In this document: positions 1 through 7,895 of the stretch, one piece after another | Position numbering within the stretch: position 1 is the first letter of the stretch | Layout: every line of letters starts with the position of its first letter | Source: Erysipelotrichaceae bacterium | GTDB taxonomy: Bacteria > Bacillota_I > Bacilli_A > Erysipelotrichales > Erysipelotrichaceae | Assembly (NCBI GenBank): GCA_900770275.1 | Contig: CAAGJS010000267.1 | Span: forward strand, 1-9,032 | Reading direction: 5' to 3' | DNA length: 9,032 nucleotides | Translations under genes and position numbers: made by a program | The notes under the pieces: generated by a model | What the model saw: only the letters and a program-made list of their open reading frames with translations | Database searches by the model: none | Told to the model about the DNA's origin: nothing

Positions 1-1665
1 TGTCTGGAAAACAGGGACAGAGCAGTGCTCTCTTACCGTCACAAGGAGGAGACAAGGACTCTGGCGGAGGCAGAGTTTCCTCATAACTGTGATGATTTTT
101 ACCGTCTGGAGGCGGTGTGCGATGAGGGAAATGTGGACTGCCGGATCGACGGCCGTCTTCTGTTCTCCGTCGCGGCAGAGCAGGTCTTGCGAGGAGGACG
201 GGTAGGGATTACCGCGGATTGCCCTACCCAGTTTACTGATTTTGAAACTATGGTGTCAGAGGAGGAATTTCAGGCGATCAAGGAGCGCAGAAGGCAGGCG
301 CTGGCGCAGGAAGAGAAGGAAATGGCTTCTCATCCGGCCATGAAGCTGTGGAAGACCATTGATCTTCAGGATTTCGGCACCAGCCGGCAGGTGCGCTTCG
401 GTCATCTGACGGGAACAAAGGAATGGTTTGTGGTACTGGCACAGATGCAGAAGCGTGTCAGCCGGGATGCCTACGGTTTTATCAGCTGTCTGACCGCTGT
501 TGATCTGGATGGACGCGTTCTGTGGCAGCTGGGAGAGCCTTCTGTTAATACAAAGGTTCTGGGAAAGGTTTCTGCCGATATGCCCTTCCAGGTATACGAT
601 ATCGACGGGGACGGAAAAGATGAGGTGATCGTGGGGAGGAATTTTGAGATCCAGATTCTGGAGGGCTCTACCGGAAGGATAAAAAAATCGGTGAGGACGC
701 CGTTTTCTGACGACGACGACATGGAGCTGATCGGAGTTCCGTACCAGGTCTATGCCTTTGACAGAATCAATCCCGACGGTATCCGTATCTGCAATTTCAG
801 GGGAAAGGAACGGCCGGCGGATATCCTGATCAAGGACCGGTACTGCCGTGTTTATGCTCTGGATGAAAATTTAAATCTTCTCTGGAAATACAGGAGCCCC
901 AAAAATACGGGGCACTGCCCGCTGCCGGTGGATATCAACGGGGACGGACGGGACGAGGTGCTGGTGGGCTATACCATGCTGGATGCGGATGGGCGGGAGC
1001 TTTGGACCTATCCCATCACAGATGATCATACCGATGAGATCGTGGCCGGAAAATTCCGGGGAGACGGAAAGGGATATTTTGCCTGTGTATCCGGGACCCA
1101 GGGCTTCTTTATCGGAGATTTTCACGGAAATATCATAGCCAGAGACCTGATTGGTCATGCTCAGAGAGTCAGTGTAGCCAATTACTGTCCGGAAAGGCCG
1201 GGCTTTGAGCTTGCGGTGGTAAATTTCTGGGGACATCAGGGTGTGATCTACCTTTACGATTCGGACGGACAGGAGCTGTGGGAGATGGAAAACAGGATGA
1301 ACGGTAATATCCTGTGCCCTGTAAACTGGGACGGAAGCGGACAGGAGCTGATCCTGATCAACGCGGATCCTTACGATGGAGGATTGATGAACGGACAGGG
1401 TGTACGTTCTGTGTCCTTCCCTGATGACGGGCATCCGACTCTGTGCTGTGAGGCTCTGGATCTGACAGGTGACGAGCGGGACGAGCTGGTGGTATGGGAT
1501 TACCGCAGCATGTATATTTATACCCAGGAGGATAATCCCCGGCCTCAGACTTACCATCCGGTAAAATTCCCGGTTTACAACGCGTCCAATTACCGGGGAG
1601 AATACGCATATCCCGACAGGTCCTATCTGGATTTCAGGGAAAAAGACTGCCAAAAAGGAGAGTGA
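1..1665 (+). CDS. FG-GAP/VCBS-type beta-propeller protein with LamG-like N-terminal part (5' end missing)
   Basis: The reading frame is open from the first base, so the true start lies upstream; the GTG at 25 is only the first possible start inside the window. The first ~75 residues (ending in a 'RGGRVGITADCPTQFTDFE' stretch) resemble the last strands of a LamG/concanavalin-like jelly roll of the kind found in DUF1080 and other carbohydrate-associated proteins. After a short charged helix (nt ~265-340) comes a propeller-like region with repeated acidic loops: DIDGDGKDEVIVG (nt 598-636), DINGDGRDEVLVG (931-969), a degenerate NWDGSGQELILIN (from ~1324) and DLTGDERDELVV (from ~1459). Such D-x-D-G-D-G loops bind calcium in FG-GAP integrin-type propellers and in rhamnogalacturonan lyases (PL11-like). 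The role is therefore polysaccharide binding or lyase-like, but no catalytic residues could be assigned. It stops 7 nt before the next gene, so it is probably cotranscribed. Secretion cannot be judged because the N-terminus is absent. Confidence 0.75.
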   Translation, partial: CLENRDRAVLSYRHKEETRTLAEAEFPHNCDDFYRLEAVCDEGNVDCRIDGRLLFSVAAEQVLRGGRVGITADCPTQFTDFETMVSEEEFQAIKERRRQALAQEEKEMASHPAMKLWKTIDLQDFGTSRQVRFGHLTGTKEWFVVLAQMQKRVSRDAYGFISCLTAVDLDGRVLWQLGEPSVNTKVLGKVSADMPFQVYDIDGDGKDEVIVGRNFEIQILEGSTGRIKKSVRTPFSDDDDMELIGVPYQVYAFDRINPDGIRICNFRGKERPADILIKDRYCRVYALDENLNLLWKYRSPKNTGHCPLPVDINGDGRDEVLVGYTMLDADGRELWTYPITDDHTDEIVAGKFRGDGKGYFACVSGTQGFFIGDFHGNIIARDLIGHAQRVSVANYCPERPGFELAVVNFWGHQGVIYLYDSDGQELWEMENRMNGNILCPVNWDGSGQELILINADPYDGGLMNGQGVRSVSFPDDGHPTLCCEALDLTGDERDELVVWDYRSMYIYTQEDNPRPQTYHPVKFPVYNASNYRGEYAYPDRSYLDFREKDCQKGE

Positions 1666-1672
1666 AGCTATC

Positions 1673-3115
1673 ATGAAGATCAGTACACCGGAGGCTCAGG
1701 GAATCTCTTCCCGTTCCCTGCTCCGCTTTATCAATAAATTAGAGGAACAGAAGATACCTGTTCACAGTATCCTCATTGCAAGGCATGGAGAGCTGGTAAT
1801 GGAGGCATATTATAAGCCCTACGAAAGGGATACGCTGCACCGCATGTTTTCCCAGACCAAAAGCTATACATCCCTGGCCATCGGCCTTCTGGCATCAGAG
1901 GGAAGGATCCGCCTTCAGGATAAGATCTGTGATTATTTTCCTGAGTATCTGCCGGGGAAGGTTCATCCCTGGATGGATGAAATGACCATAGAGGATATGC
2001 TGAAAATGGAAACCTGCCATAACATGACCACCTATAATAAGACCAGCACTACGGAAAACTGGGTGAGAAGCTTTTTTCAGACCATTCCGACTCATCGGCC
2101 GGGAACTGTTTTCATGTATGATACCTCCGCTTCCCATACGCTCTGCGCTCTGGCGGAGAAGCTGACAGGACAGAAGCTTCTGGATTTTCTGAAGGACAGG
2201 GTACTGCGTCAGATCGGTTTTTCCGAGGATAGCTACATTATTTCGGATCCTTTCGGAGTTTCCATGGGCGGAACCGGACTGATGGCGAAACCGATGGATA
2301 TGATGCGGGTGGGACTTATGCTGCTGAACGGAGGAAAGCATCCGGATGACTACGGGCAGCCGGAGGGCAGACAGGTGTATCCGAAGGAATATCTGGACCG
2401 CGCTCTGGCTTTTCAGACGCCTACCATTATGAGCTCCTCCAGAGACTGGGGATACGGGTATCAGTTCTGGAAAATGCCGGATGACGGTTTTGCCATGCTG
2501 GGAATGGGAAGTCAGGATACGCTGTGCTTCCCGAAGCAGGATATGGTCATTATAATGACTTCCGACACCCAGGGAATCCCCAATGGCGGCGATATGATCC
2601 TCAACAATATCCGCACGGAGATCTTTGAACAGCTGTCGGAGGATGCGCTCCCGGAGGATGCCGGAGCACAGAAGGAGTTGGAGGACAGACTGGCAGAGCT
2701 GACACTGCCGGTGCTGAAAGAACGGGTCGGAGAGAATTTGGGGGAAACAGTAAACGGAAAGGATTACTTTTTCTATCCCAATAAGGACGGCTTTAAACGT
2801 CTGCGGGTTATTTTTGAAAATGAGAGACAGGGAATTCTGGAATATGAGAATGAGCGGGGAATCCATCAGATATCCTTCGGCATGGGGAGCAATGTGAGCT
2901 GCCTGTTCCCGGAATACAGACAGCTGTGCGTGTCATCAGCAGTCTGGTGTGACAGGGATACGCTTTATATCTGCTCTCAGCTGACAGATGAATCGGTGGC
3001 TGCCATTCATTTTAAGCTGGTATTCTCGGAGGATGGGACTCTTACCCTTCTGATGAGAAAGACGGAGGAAACCAAATTTAACGAATTTCAGGGCGTGCTG
3101 ACGGCGGCCCTTTAG
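1673..3115 (+). CDS. Serine hydrolase of the beta-lactamase/PBP-like (class C, EstB-like) family
   Basis: A 480-residue protein that starts at ATG 1673 behind an AAAGGAG site at 1654-1660. The nucleophile motif SxxK is S60-Q-T-K63, inside 'HRMFSQTKSYTSLAIGLL', which is typical of class C beta-lactamase-fold proteins (Pfam Beta-lactamase, PF00144). The second motif, normally YxN, is Y149-D-T151. The third motif (KTG/HxG position) is probably G277-M-G-S-Q281. There is no signal peptide or membrane segment, so a cytoplasmic esterase or amidase is more likely than a cell-wall DD-peptidase or a true antibiotic-degrading beta-lactamase. Residues ~350-480 form a separate strand-rich C-terminal domain, as seen in many family members. 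Its place between a polysaccharide-related protein and an alpha-galactosidase suggests removal of acyl decorations from sugars; that is inference only. The family is clear, the substrate unknown. Confidence 0.88.
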   Translation: MKISTPEAQGISSRSLLRFINKLEEQKIPVHSILIARHGELVMEAYYKPYERDTLHRMFSQTKSYTSLAIGLLASEGRIRLQDKICDYFPEYLPGKVHPWMDEMTIEDMLKMETCHNMTTYNKTSTTENWVRSFFQTIPTHRPGTVFMYDTSASHTLCALAEKLTGQKLLDFLKDRVLRQIGFSEDSYIISDPFGVSMGGTGLMAKPMDMMRVGLMLLNGGKHPDDYGQPEGRQVYPKEYLDRALAFQTPTIMSSSRDWGYGYQFWKMPDDGFAMLGMGSQDTLCFPKQDMVIIMTSDTQGIPNGGDMILNNIRTEIFEQLSEDALPEDAGAQKELEDRLAELTLPVLKERVGENLGETVNGKDYFFYPNKDGFKRLRVIFENERQGILEYENERGIHQISFGMGSNVSCLFPEYRQLCVSSAVWCDRDTLYICSQLTDESVAAIHFKLVFSEDGTLTLLMRKTEETKFNEFQGVLTAAL

Positions 3116-3130
3116 CTGGAGAAACTCGAT

Positions 3131-5368
3131 ATGGAATACAGGAGCGGAAATGTAAGGCTTGTTTTTTCTCAGGATATTGTATATGAAAAAGCGGGAGTGA
3201 AAAGGCGGCTTTCACTGGCGGATGGCTTCGGGCAGAGTGGAGATCTCCGCGGTGTTTGTGTGACAGAGCGGGAGAAGGACGGCAGTCTGCGGCTTCGCAT
3301 GAAAGCGGAAAACAGGGGAACAGCTCCGGTCATTCTACGGGAGATGAATTATGTCCGTGTACAGGACCGGAGAGATTTTACGATCTTCGGACAGAGCCTT
3401 GAGGACTTCCTTGTGTACCGTCAGGGACGTCACAAAAATGATGTTCCCACTGTGTTCTGTCCCGGAATACGGGATGGACGGCTGGCAGACGGCGCAGGTG
3501 GGATGACAGAAGCGGGGGACCGGAGAAATGATGTGTCCCGGATCATTCACAGTGATTCTCTGACACTGTTTCATGATCAGGGTACAACGGTGCTCTGGGG
3601 ATTTATGACGGGAAGAAACAGTTTTGTGGACTGCTGTATTGCGGCGGGATGTGAAAAGAAACCGGAAAATGATCCTATAGTCTGCGGCTGCTGTTCCGCT
3701 AATATGGTGCTGGAGCCGGGAAAGGAGTTTGAGGGAGAGGAGCTTCTTATCACTTCCGGGGAGGATGAAAACCGGCTGATTCGTGATTATGCCGCGGAAA
3801 AAGCAGCGCGGTGCAATGCCAGGCGCCGTTCAAAAGCACCTTCTGTGTTCTGCACCTGGTATTACTATGGGCTGACAGTGACCTATGAAGATGTGGCTCT
3901 TTGTCTCTCGGAGATACAGAGAAAAAAGCTGCCCTTTGACGTGTTTCAGGTAGATGAGGGGTGGGAGATCACTCTGGGAGAATGGAAACCCAATAAAAAA
4001 TTTCCCCGTCCCATGAAGGAAGTGGCCCGGGAGATCCGTGATGCAGGCCTGAGAGCAGGTATCTGGACCAGTCCCTTTATTGCTCATGAGACGGCGTCTG
4101 TCTGGAAGGAGCATCCGCACTGGATCCTGCGGGACAAGACGGGAGCTCCCTGCCTGTTTCATATGAATGATACGGTATATCAGGTATTTGACATTACCAA
4201 TCCGGAGGTTTATCCGTATTTTACAGAGCTGTATAAAAAACTGACCTTTGACTGGGGCTATACCTATCACAAGCTTGACTTTACCAGAGCCGCGGTCTTA
4301 TATGAGGATGCGGATTTCTTTGACAGGACAGTCACTCTTCCGCAGGCCTATTTCCGGGCGGTGGAGGCTGTCCGCAGGGGGATGGGGGAGGATTCCTATT
4401 TTCTGATGTGCGGCGGTCTTTACGATCCCATTATCGGTCTGGTGGATGGACAGAGAATGGGAGCCGATGTTTTGTCCATGTGGCGGTCGGATATCAACCG
4501 GGACGGCAAAGCCCAGCCCTTTACCGTAAAGCAGAATATGCTCCGCTATTATATGAATCACTGGTGGAACAATGATCCCGATGCGCTGATGGTACGCCGC
4601 CGGAAGGAGATGGAACGGGGACTGCGGCTGACACTGGGCCTGTTAAATGAGGAGGAAGTAAAGACCACTGTGGTGAATCAGTACCTGGGCGGAGGTCTCA
4701 TATGTTCCACGGAGCCGCTGGCATCCATTGATGATGACCGGCTTTATCAGCTGGAGCATATACTTCCTGTTATGGAACGGCAGGTGGAGGTGAGAAATCT
4801 CTTCGGCGGAGGTCGTTTCCCGGATATGGCTGACATCTGTCTGCCGGAAAAAGAACGGCACAGCCTTGTGCTCATAAACTGGGATGACGAGGAGGAAATG
4901 CCGGCTGCCTTTCAGCTGACAGAAAAAACGGTATCCGGTCTGAAAACGGATCAGACTTATCTTGCGGCGGAATTTTATTCCGGCCGTTACCGGACGGATG
5001 TAAAGTATGGAGATACCGTGTCCATGGGAGTGATCCGGCCTCACGGCAGCGCTGTATTTAAGATCCAGGCATATGATCCCGCAGAGCCCGTTATAGTCGG
5101 AAGTACGGCGCACTACTCTATGGGAGGAGAGGTGGAGGTCCTTAAGGTGGAAAAGGAGAAGCTGATATTTGAAATGCAGCACCTTTTTGAAACAGAAAGT
5201 GTATATCGTGTGCTCCTGCCGGAGGGTTATGAGACGGAGGAGGGAAAGCGGGAAGCTGAGATACGCATCAGAGGAGCGGGAAGAAGACGGGCAGAGCTTT
5301 CGGTGCGGGAAATCCGCGGAAGGGGTTCGGATAAAAAAGGTGAAAAAAGAGTTGAAAAAGAAAGCTGA
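3131..5368 (+). CDS. GH36-type alpha-galactosidase
   Basis: A 745-residue protein, within the usual size of GH36 alpha-galactosidases (about 700-750). ATG 3131 follows a modest CTGGAG site (3116-3121), 15 nt after the previous stop. The N-terminal ~230 residues are the beta-sandwich domain. The (beta/alpha)8 barrel starts near 'FCTWYYYG', followed by 'FQVDEGW' (D275, W278), the GLRAGIWTSPF strand, and 'YHKLDFTRA', whose D383 sits where the family's catalytic nucleophile lies (normally KWD). 'GQRMGADVLSMW' supplies R442 and D446, the likely acid/base region. The C-terminal ~150 residues are strand-rich and end in a highly charged tail. No signal peptide is present, so the enzyme is probably intracellular, hydrolysing alpha-1,6-galactosides or related oligosaccharides after import. 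The motifs diverge from textbook raffinose-type GH36, so another alpha-linked substrate (for example an alpha-N-acetylgalactosaminide) is possible. Confidence 0.9.
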   Translation: MEYRSGNVRLVFSQDIVYEKAGVKRRLSLADGFGQSGDLRGVCVTEREKDGSLRLRMKAENRGTAPVILREMNYVRVQDRRDFTIFGQSLEDFLVYRQGRHKNDVPTVFCPGIRDGRLADGAGGMTEAGDRRNDVSRIIHSDSLTLFHDQGTTVLWGFMTGRNSFVDCCIAAGCEKKPENDPIVCGCCSANMVLEPGKEFEGEELLITSGEDENRLIRDYAAEKAARCNARRRSKAPSVFCTWYYYGLTVTYEDVALCLSEIQRKKLPFDVFQVDEGWEITLGEWKPNKKFPRPMKEVAREIRDAGLRAGIWTSPFIAHETASVWKEHPHWILRDKTGAPCLFHMNDTVYQVFDITNPEVYPYFTELYKKLTFDWGYTYHKLDFTRAAVLYEDADFFDRTVTLPQAYFRAVEAVRRGMGEDSYFLMCGGLYDPIIGLVDGQRMGADVLSMWRSDINRDGKAQPFTVKQNMLRYYMNHWWNNDPDALMVRRRKEMERGLRLTLGLLNEEEVKTTVVNQYLGGGLICSTEPLASIDDDRLYQLEHILPVMERQVEVRNLFGGGRFPDMADICLPEKERHSLVLINWDDEEEMPAAFQLTEKTVSGLKTDQTYLAAEFYSGRYRTDVKYGDTVSMGVIRPHGSAVFKIQAYDPAEPVIVGSTAHYSMGGEVEVLKVEKEKLIFEMQHLFETESVYRVLLPEGYETEEGKREAEIRIRGAGRRRAELSVREIRGRGSDKKGEKRVEKES

Positions 5369-5371
5369 AAA

Positions 5372-5376
5372 GGAGA
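5372..5376 (+). promoter_or_regulatory. Ribosome binding site deciding the aldo/keto reductase start
   Basis: The bases immediately before ATG 5382 read AAAAGGAGAAAAAT. This gives a Shine-Dalgarno match about 6-8 nt from the start and argues for the short 326-residue form over any start inside the alpha-galactosidase gene. Confidence 0.7.
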
Positions 5377-5381
5377 AAAAT

Positions 5382-6362
5382 ATGTCCGACACGAATTGTC
5401 TTTCACTTCCGGGAGGCGTTCCGGTATCAAAAATTGCTTTAGGTACGATGTATTTCGGAAGCAGGATCACGCAGGAGCAGAGTGAGCGTCTGCTGGATGC
5501 CTTTGTATCTCTCGGAGGAAACCAGATCGATACAGCCAGATGTTATGCAGACTGGATTCCAGGCGGCGCCGGGGCCAGCGAGAGAGCGGTTGGAAAATGG
5601 CTTTCCGGCAGGAAGCGGGAGTCTGTTTTCCTGGGCACAAAAGGCGGCATCAAACCCAGAGGCTACAATGCAACCCGGGGGGATCTGAGCTGGGAAAATC
5701 TGGAAAAGGATCTGAAGGCCAGCCTGGAAGCTCTTCAGACAGATTATATTGATCTCTACTGGCTTCATCGTGACGATCTCCGCTTTTCGGCGGGAGAGAT
5801 CGTGGAGCTGATGAACCAGTGGATCCGCCGGGGAGTGATCCGTTATTTCGGTGTTTCCAACTGGACGGCGGAGCGTATAAAGGAGGCTGATGAATATGCG
5901 GCAGCCCACGGTCTTCAGGCAGCTGCCGCATCTCAGATCCAGTATGGTCTGGGCGTCTGCACCACATCGGACTGGGGAGATTCCACCATTGTTTGTATGG
6001 ACAGCAGCGAGTACGAGGCCTACGAAAGGCTGCAGATACCGGTTTACGGCTATTCCGCACAGGCAGAGGGGTATTTTCCCGTGTATCTGAAAGGCGGTTC
6101 AGAAGCTCTCAGCTCCGATACAAGAAAAAAATATGATACGCCGGCAAACAGAAAGCGTGCAGATCGCCTGGCACAGCTGGCGAAAAAAAAGCAGTTTTCC
6201 CTTTCCTGGATCATGGCTGAGTATGTCCTTCGCTCTCCCTTTCCCGCGGTGTTTATCATGGGCGGAAGCAATGAGGCAAGGATGCGGGAGATCATGGAAA
6301 TGTATAATCGTGGAGAGAAACAGCTGACGGAAGAAGAGTGGAAGGAGATTTTGGGAAGATAG
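5382..6362 (+). CDS. Aldo/keto reductase (NAD(P)H-dependent oxidoreductase)
   Basis: The frame is open further upstream, but the start at ATG 5382 (MSDTNCLSL) is chosen because an AAAAGGAG site lies a few bases before it. The upstream part overlaps the alpha-galactosidase and reads as a lysine-rich shadow. The protein has 326 residues, standard for the family. The catalytic tetrad is complete: D50 and Y55 in 'IDTARCYAD', K87 in 'LGTKGG' and H129 in 'YWLHRDD'. Cofactor-binding features include 'FGVSNWTAERI' and the C-terminal 'IMGGSNEARMREI'. The fold is a TIM barrel that reduces aldehydes or ketones, or oxidises the matching alcohol, with NAD(P)H. It is the last gene of the operon, 13 nt after the alpha-galactosidase stop and just before a strong terminator. 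Reduction or epimerisation of a released sugar is plausible but not shown. Confidence 0.9.
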   Translation: MSDTNCLSLPGGVPVSKIALGTMYFGSRITQEQSERLLDAFVSLGGNQIDTARCYADWIPGGAGASERAVGKWLSGRKRESVFLGTKGGIKPRGYNATRGDLSWENLEKDLKASLEALQTDYIDLYWLHRDDLRFSAGEIVELMNQWIRRGVIRYFGVSNWTAERIKEADEYAAAHGLQAAAASQIQYGLGVCTTSDWGDSTIVCMDSSEYEAYERLQIPVYGYSAQAEGYFPVYLKGGSEALSSDTRKKYDTPANRKRADRLAQLAKKKQFSLSWIMAEYVLRSPFPAVFIMGGSNEARMREIMEMYNRGEKQLTEEEWKEILGR

Positions 6363-6367
6363 AGAAG

Positions 6368-6410
6368 ACTCCTGAACGGCAGGATGAACCTGTTTGTTCA
6401 GGAGTTTTTT
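6368..6410 (+). terminator. Rho-independent terminator of the carbohydrate operon
   Basis: A perfect 10-bp stem, ACTCCTGAAC (6368-6377) with GTTCAGGAGT (6396-6405), is followed directly by further T residues to 6410. The loop itself holds a smaller CAGG/CCTG hairpin (6380-6392). It begins 6 nt after the aldo/keto reductase stop, as expected for the operon end. Confidence 0.93.
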
Positions 6411-6450
6411 CATGACATTTGCGGAAGCGTCGTGTTTGATGAATGACTTA

Positions 6451-6523
6451 GGAAAGTTCTAAGTCCAGGGCTCAAAAATCCAGAGCCCGATCATACTTTC
6501 AAGCCCTGGATTTAGTACTTTCC
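6451..6523. repeat. 22-bp imperfect inverted repeat with nested hairpins
   Basis: The arm at 6451-6472 is the reverse complement of 6502-6523 at 20 of 22 positions, with a 29-nt spacer. Two alternative smaller stems overlap it: GACTTAG/CTAAGTC (6445-6451 with 6459-6465) and GGGCTC/GAGCCC (6468-6473 with 6483-6488). No T-tract follows, so it is not an ordinary terminator. It could be a REP-like palindromic unit of the host, a recombination site, or a structured part of the element's end. Confidence 0.85.
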
Positions 6524-6525
6524 GT

Positions 6526-6545
6526 TTGAACCAAGTCACGCATGC
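6526..6545 (+). repeat. Left terminal inverted repeat of the element
   Basis: TTGAACCAAGTCACGCATGC matches the reverse complement of 9013-9032 except for G6535. It overlaps the perfect 10-bp palindrome ACGCATGCGT (6538-6547), which could form a small cruciform at the tip. Confidence 0.8.
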
Positions 6546-6701
6546 GTACCTTTTATGCAGTTTTTAATGGTTCGGTGACTACTTGGATTACAGCATTTTT
6601 TGTTCCGAAAAAGCCTGCGGAGCTACTTTATTGGAGAAAATCGACCTTGCCGTGCATGCCAAACAGACCGTCCACACAGGCGGCCTATAACAAAAAACAT
6701 A

Positions 6702-7895
6702 TTAAGCTGCGGATCTGGACGGTGGGTGCATTCCCCGGATGTTTATCATCAGGTGTCTGCAGACAGGGCATTGGCAAATATTCACGCCATAAAGCAGGAG
6801 CATAAGGTCTGCTATCCCCTTCCCCTTTACCGGGTTTCCGGAATAAATGGTTCCACGAAGTCTGTGGATATGCTTCAACGCCTTTGTTTTGCGACAGTTC
6901 GAGAGATATCCGCTGAACCTGACCCGGTGAAAGCCCTTTGGCAGCACATGCTGCAGGAAAAGGCGGATGAATTCTTCACCGGATACTGTTTTGGTTTTCT
7001 TTTTGCTGCTGTCGGAATAATCTGTGTATTGGAAAGAGACTTCCTTTTCAGAAATGCTTTCGATACGGCTGTTGCTGATCGCTGTACGGTAGGCATAACG
7101 GGCAAGGTATTCCATGGCGTTGCCATTTCCGTTAAAAGTTTCTTTTATAAAGGGACGCCACTTTTTGGAGTATAGGGTGTCGATCAATTCCTGCCAGTTA
7201 TAACGGTTGCGGAGTGGTCCACATATCCCGGTAAGGGAAAGTTTTCCGGAACGGTAGTACTTTTCCAGTGCATCCAGGTATTTTCCCCGGAACATTTTTG
7301 CAATTACCTCTTCCGGGATGATGAACCCTTTATGCTTGGTTTCAATAAAGTTACCGGAAGGGGTAATGCCGCCGCCGGATAAGGCAATGTGGAGATGCGG
7401 GTGAAAATTGAGCTGCTGGCCCCAGGTGTGTAGTACCGATACGATCCCGGGAGTGGCCCCCATATACTGCTTATCTCTGCAAAGTGTGGTCAGGGTATCG
7501 GATGCGCAGGAAAACAAGAGGCCGTACAGAAGCTTCTGGTTTACATATATGAGTTCGTTGAGCTCATGGGGAACGGTGAAGATGACATGGTAGTAGGCGA
7601 TCCCTTCGATCAGTTCAGCCTCACGCTCCATGACCCACTTTTTCTCCAGTGGAGCCTGGCAGCAGGGACAGTCACGGCTGTTGCAGGAAACAGCGTGGAT
7701 TTCCGTATGGCCGCATTCTTTACAATAACTGATGTTGTAACCGAGAGATCCTGATTTACAGTTCCTGATACAGTTAGCAGCTTTTGCCTGCTGTCCATTT
7801 ACAGGATGGAGCCTGGAGTAACCGGGATAAAACTTCTGGAAGATCTCCCGGATAGGATATTGCACAGCAACGCCTGTGGAAGGATCAAAGATCAT
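6702..7895 (-). CDS. IS91-family HUH (Y2) transposase with N-terminal zinc-binding domain
   Basis: A 397-residue single-strand DNA nickase/transposase for rolling-circle transposition. The N-terminal zinc domain shows C58-x2-C61 and C76-x2-C79 within 'YCKECG...SRDCPCC' (Pfam Zn_Tnp_IS91). The catalytic domain (Y2_Tnp) has the metal-binding HUH motif H167-L-H169 in 'FHPHLHIALSGGG', and paired catalytic tyrosines Y263 and Y267 in 'EYLARYAYRTAISNSRI', a Y-x3-Y spacing as in IS91. A further CxxC (CPVC) lies near the C-terminus. The ORF is intact and of normal length. ATG 7895 lies inside the recombinase gene; the two overlap by 11 nt, and the nearest purine-rich site (GGAAGGAG, ~7910-7917) is rather far, at about 15 nt, so translation may be coupled to the recombinase. 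It ends in an unremarkable tail, with no clear terminator after it. Confidence 0.93.
   Translation of the reverse strand: MIFDPSTGVAVQYPIREIFQKFYPGYSRLHPVNGQQAKAANCIRNCKSGSLGYNISYCKECGHTEIHAVSCNSRDCPCCQAPLEKKWVMEREAELIEGIAYYHVIFTVPHELNELIYVNQKLLYGLLFSCASDTLTTLCRDKQYMGATPGIVSVLHTWGQQLNFHPHLHIALSGGGITPSGNFIETKHKGFIIPEEVIAKMFRGKYLDALEKYYRSGKLSLTGICGPLRNRYNWQELIDTLYSKKWRPFIKETFNGNGNAMEYLARYAYRTAISNSRIESISEKEVSFQYTDYSDSSKKKTKTVSGEEFIRLFLQHVLPKGFHRVRFSGYLSNCRKTKALKHIHRLRGTIYSGNPVKGKGIADLMLLLYGVNICQCPVCRHLMINIRGMHPPSRSAA

Larger units (their letters stand above)
6411..6701. other. Gene-free junction between the operon and the mobile element's transposase
   Basis: About 290 nt with no ORF that has both a start signal and protein-like composition. 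It contains the 22-bp inverted repeat (6451-6523), the left element end (6526-6547) and, from 6548 to 6701, the untranslated 3' side of the transposase, where the origin end of an IS91-type element would be expected. No clear terminator was found for the - strand transposase gene. Confidence 0.6.

Noticed and set aside
871..1674. 267-codon open frame on the - strand
   Set aside because: Fully antisense to the beta-propeller gene, which has clear protein motifs; low-complexity shadow sequence with no recognisable domain.
1895..2866. 323-codon open frame on the - strand
   Set aside because: Antisense to the serine hydrolase gene; composition rich in H, Q, R and S as expected of a shadow frame, no motif.
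5169..5381. N-terminal extension of the aldo/keto reductase
   Set aside because: Overlaps the alpha-galactosidase gene, reads as a lysine-rich shadow, and a proper ribosome binding site lies before ATG 5382.
4643..5470. 275-codon open frame on the - strand
   Set aside because: Antisense to the alpha-galactosidase end and crosses into the next gene; no domain or ribosome binding site seen.
6600..7175. 191-codon open frame on the + strand
   Set aside because: Lies opposite the IS91 transposase, whose HUH and tyrosine motifs are intact; no family resemblance.
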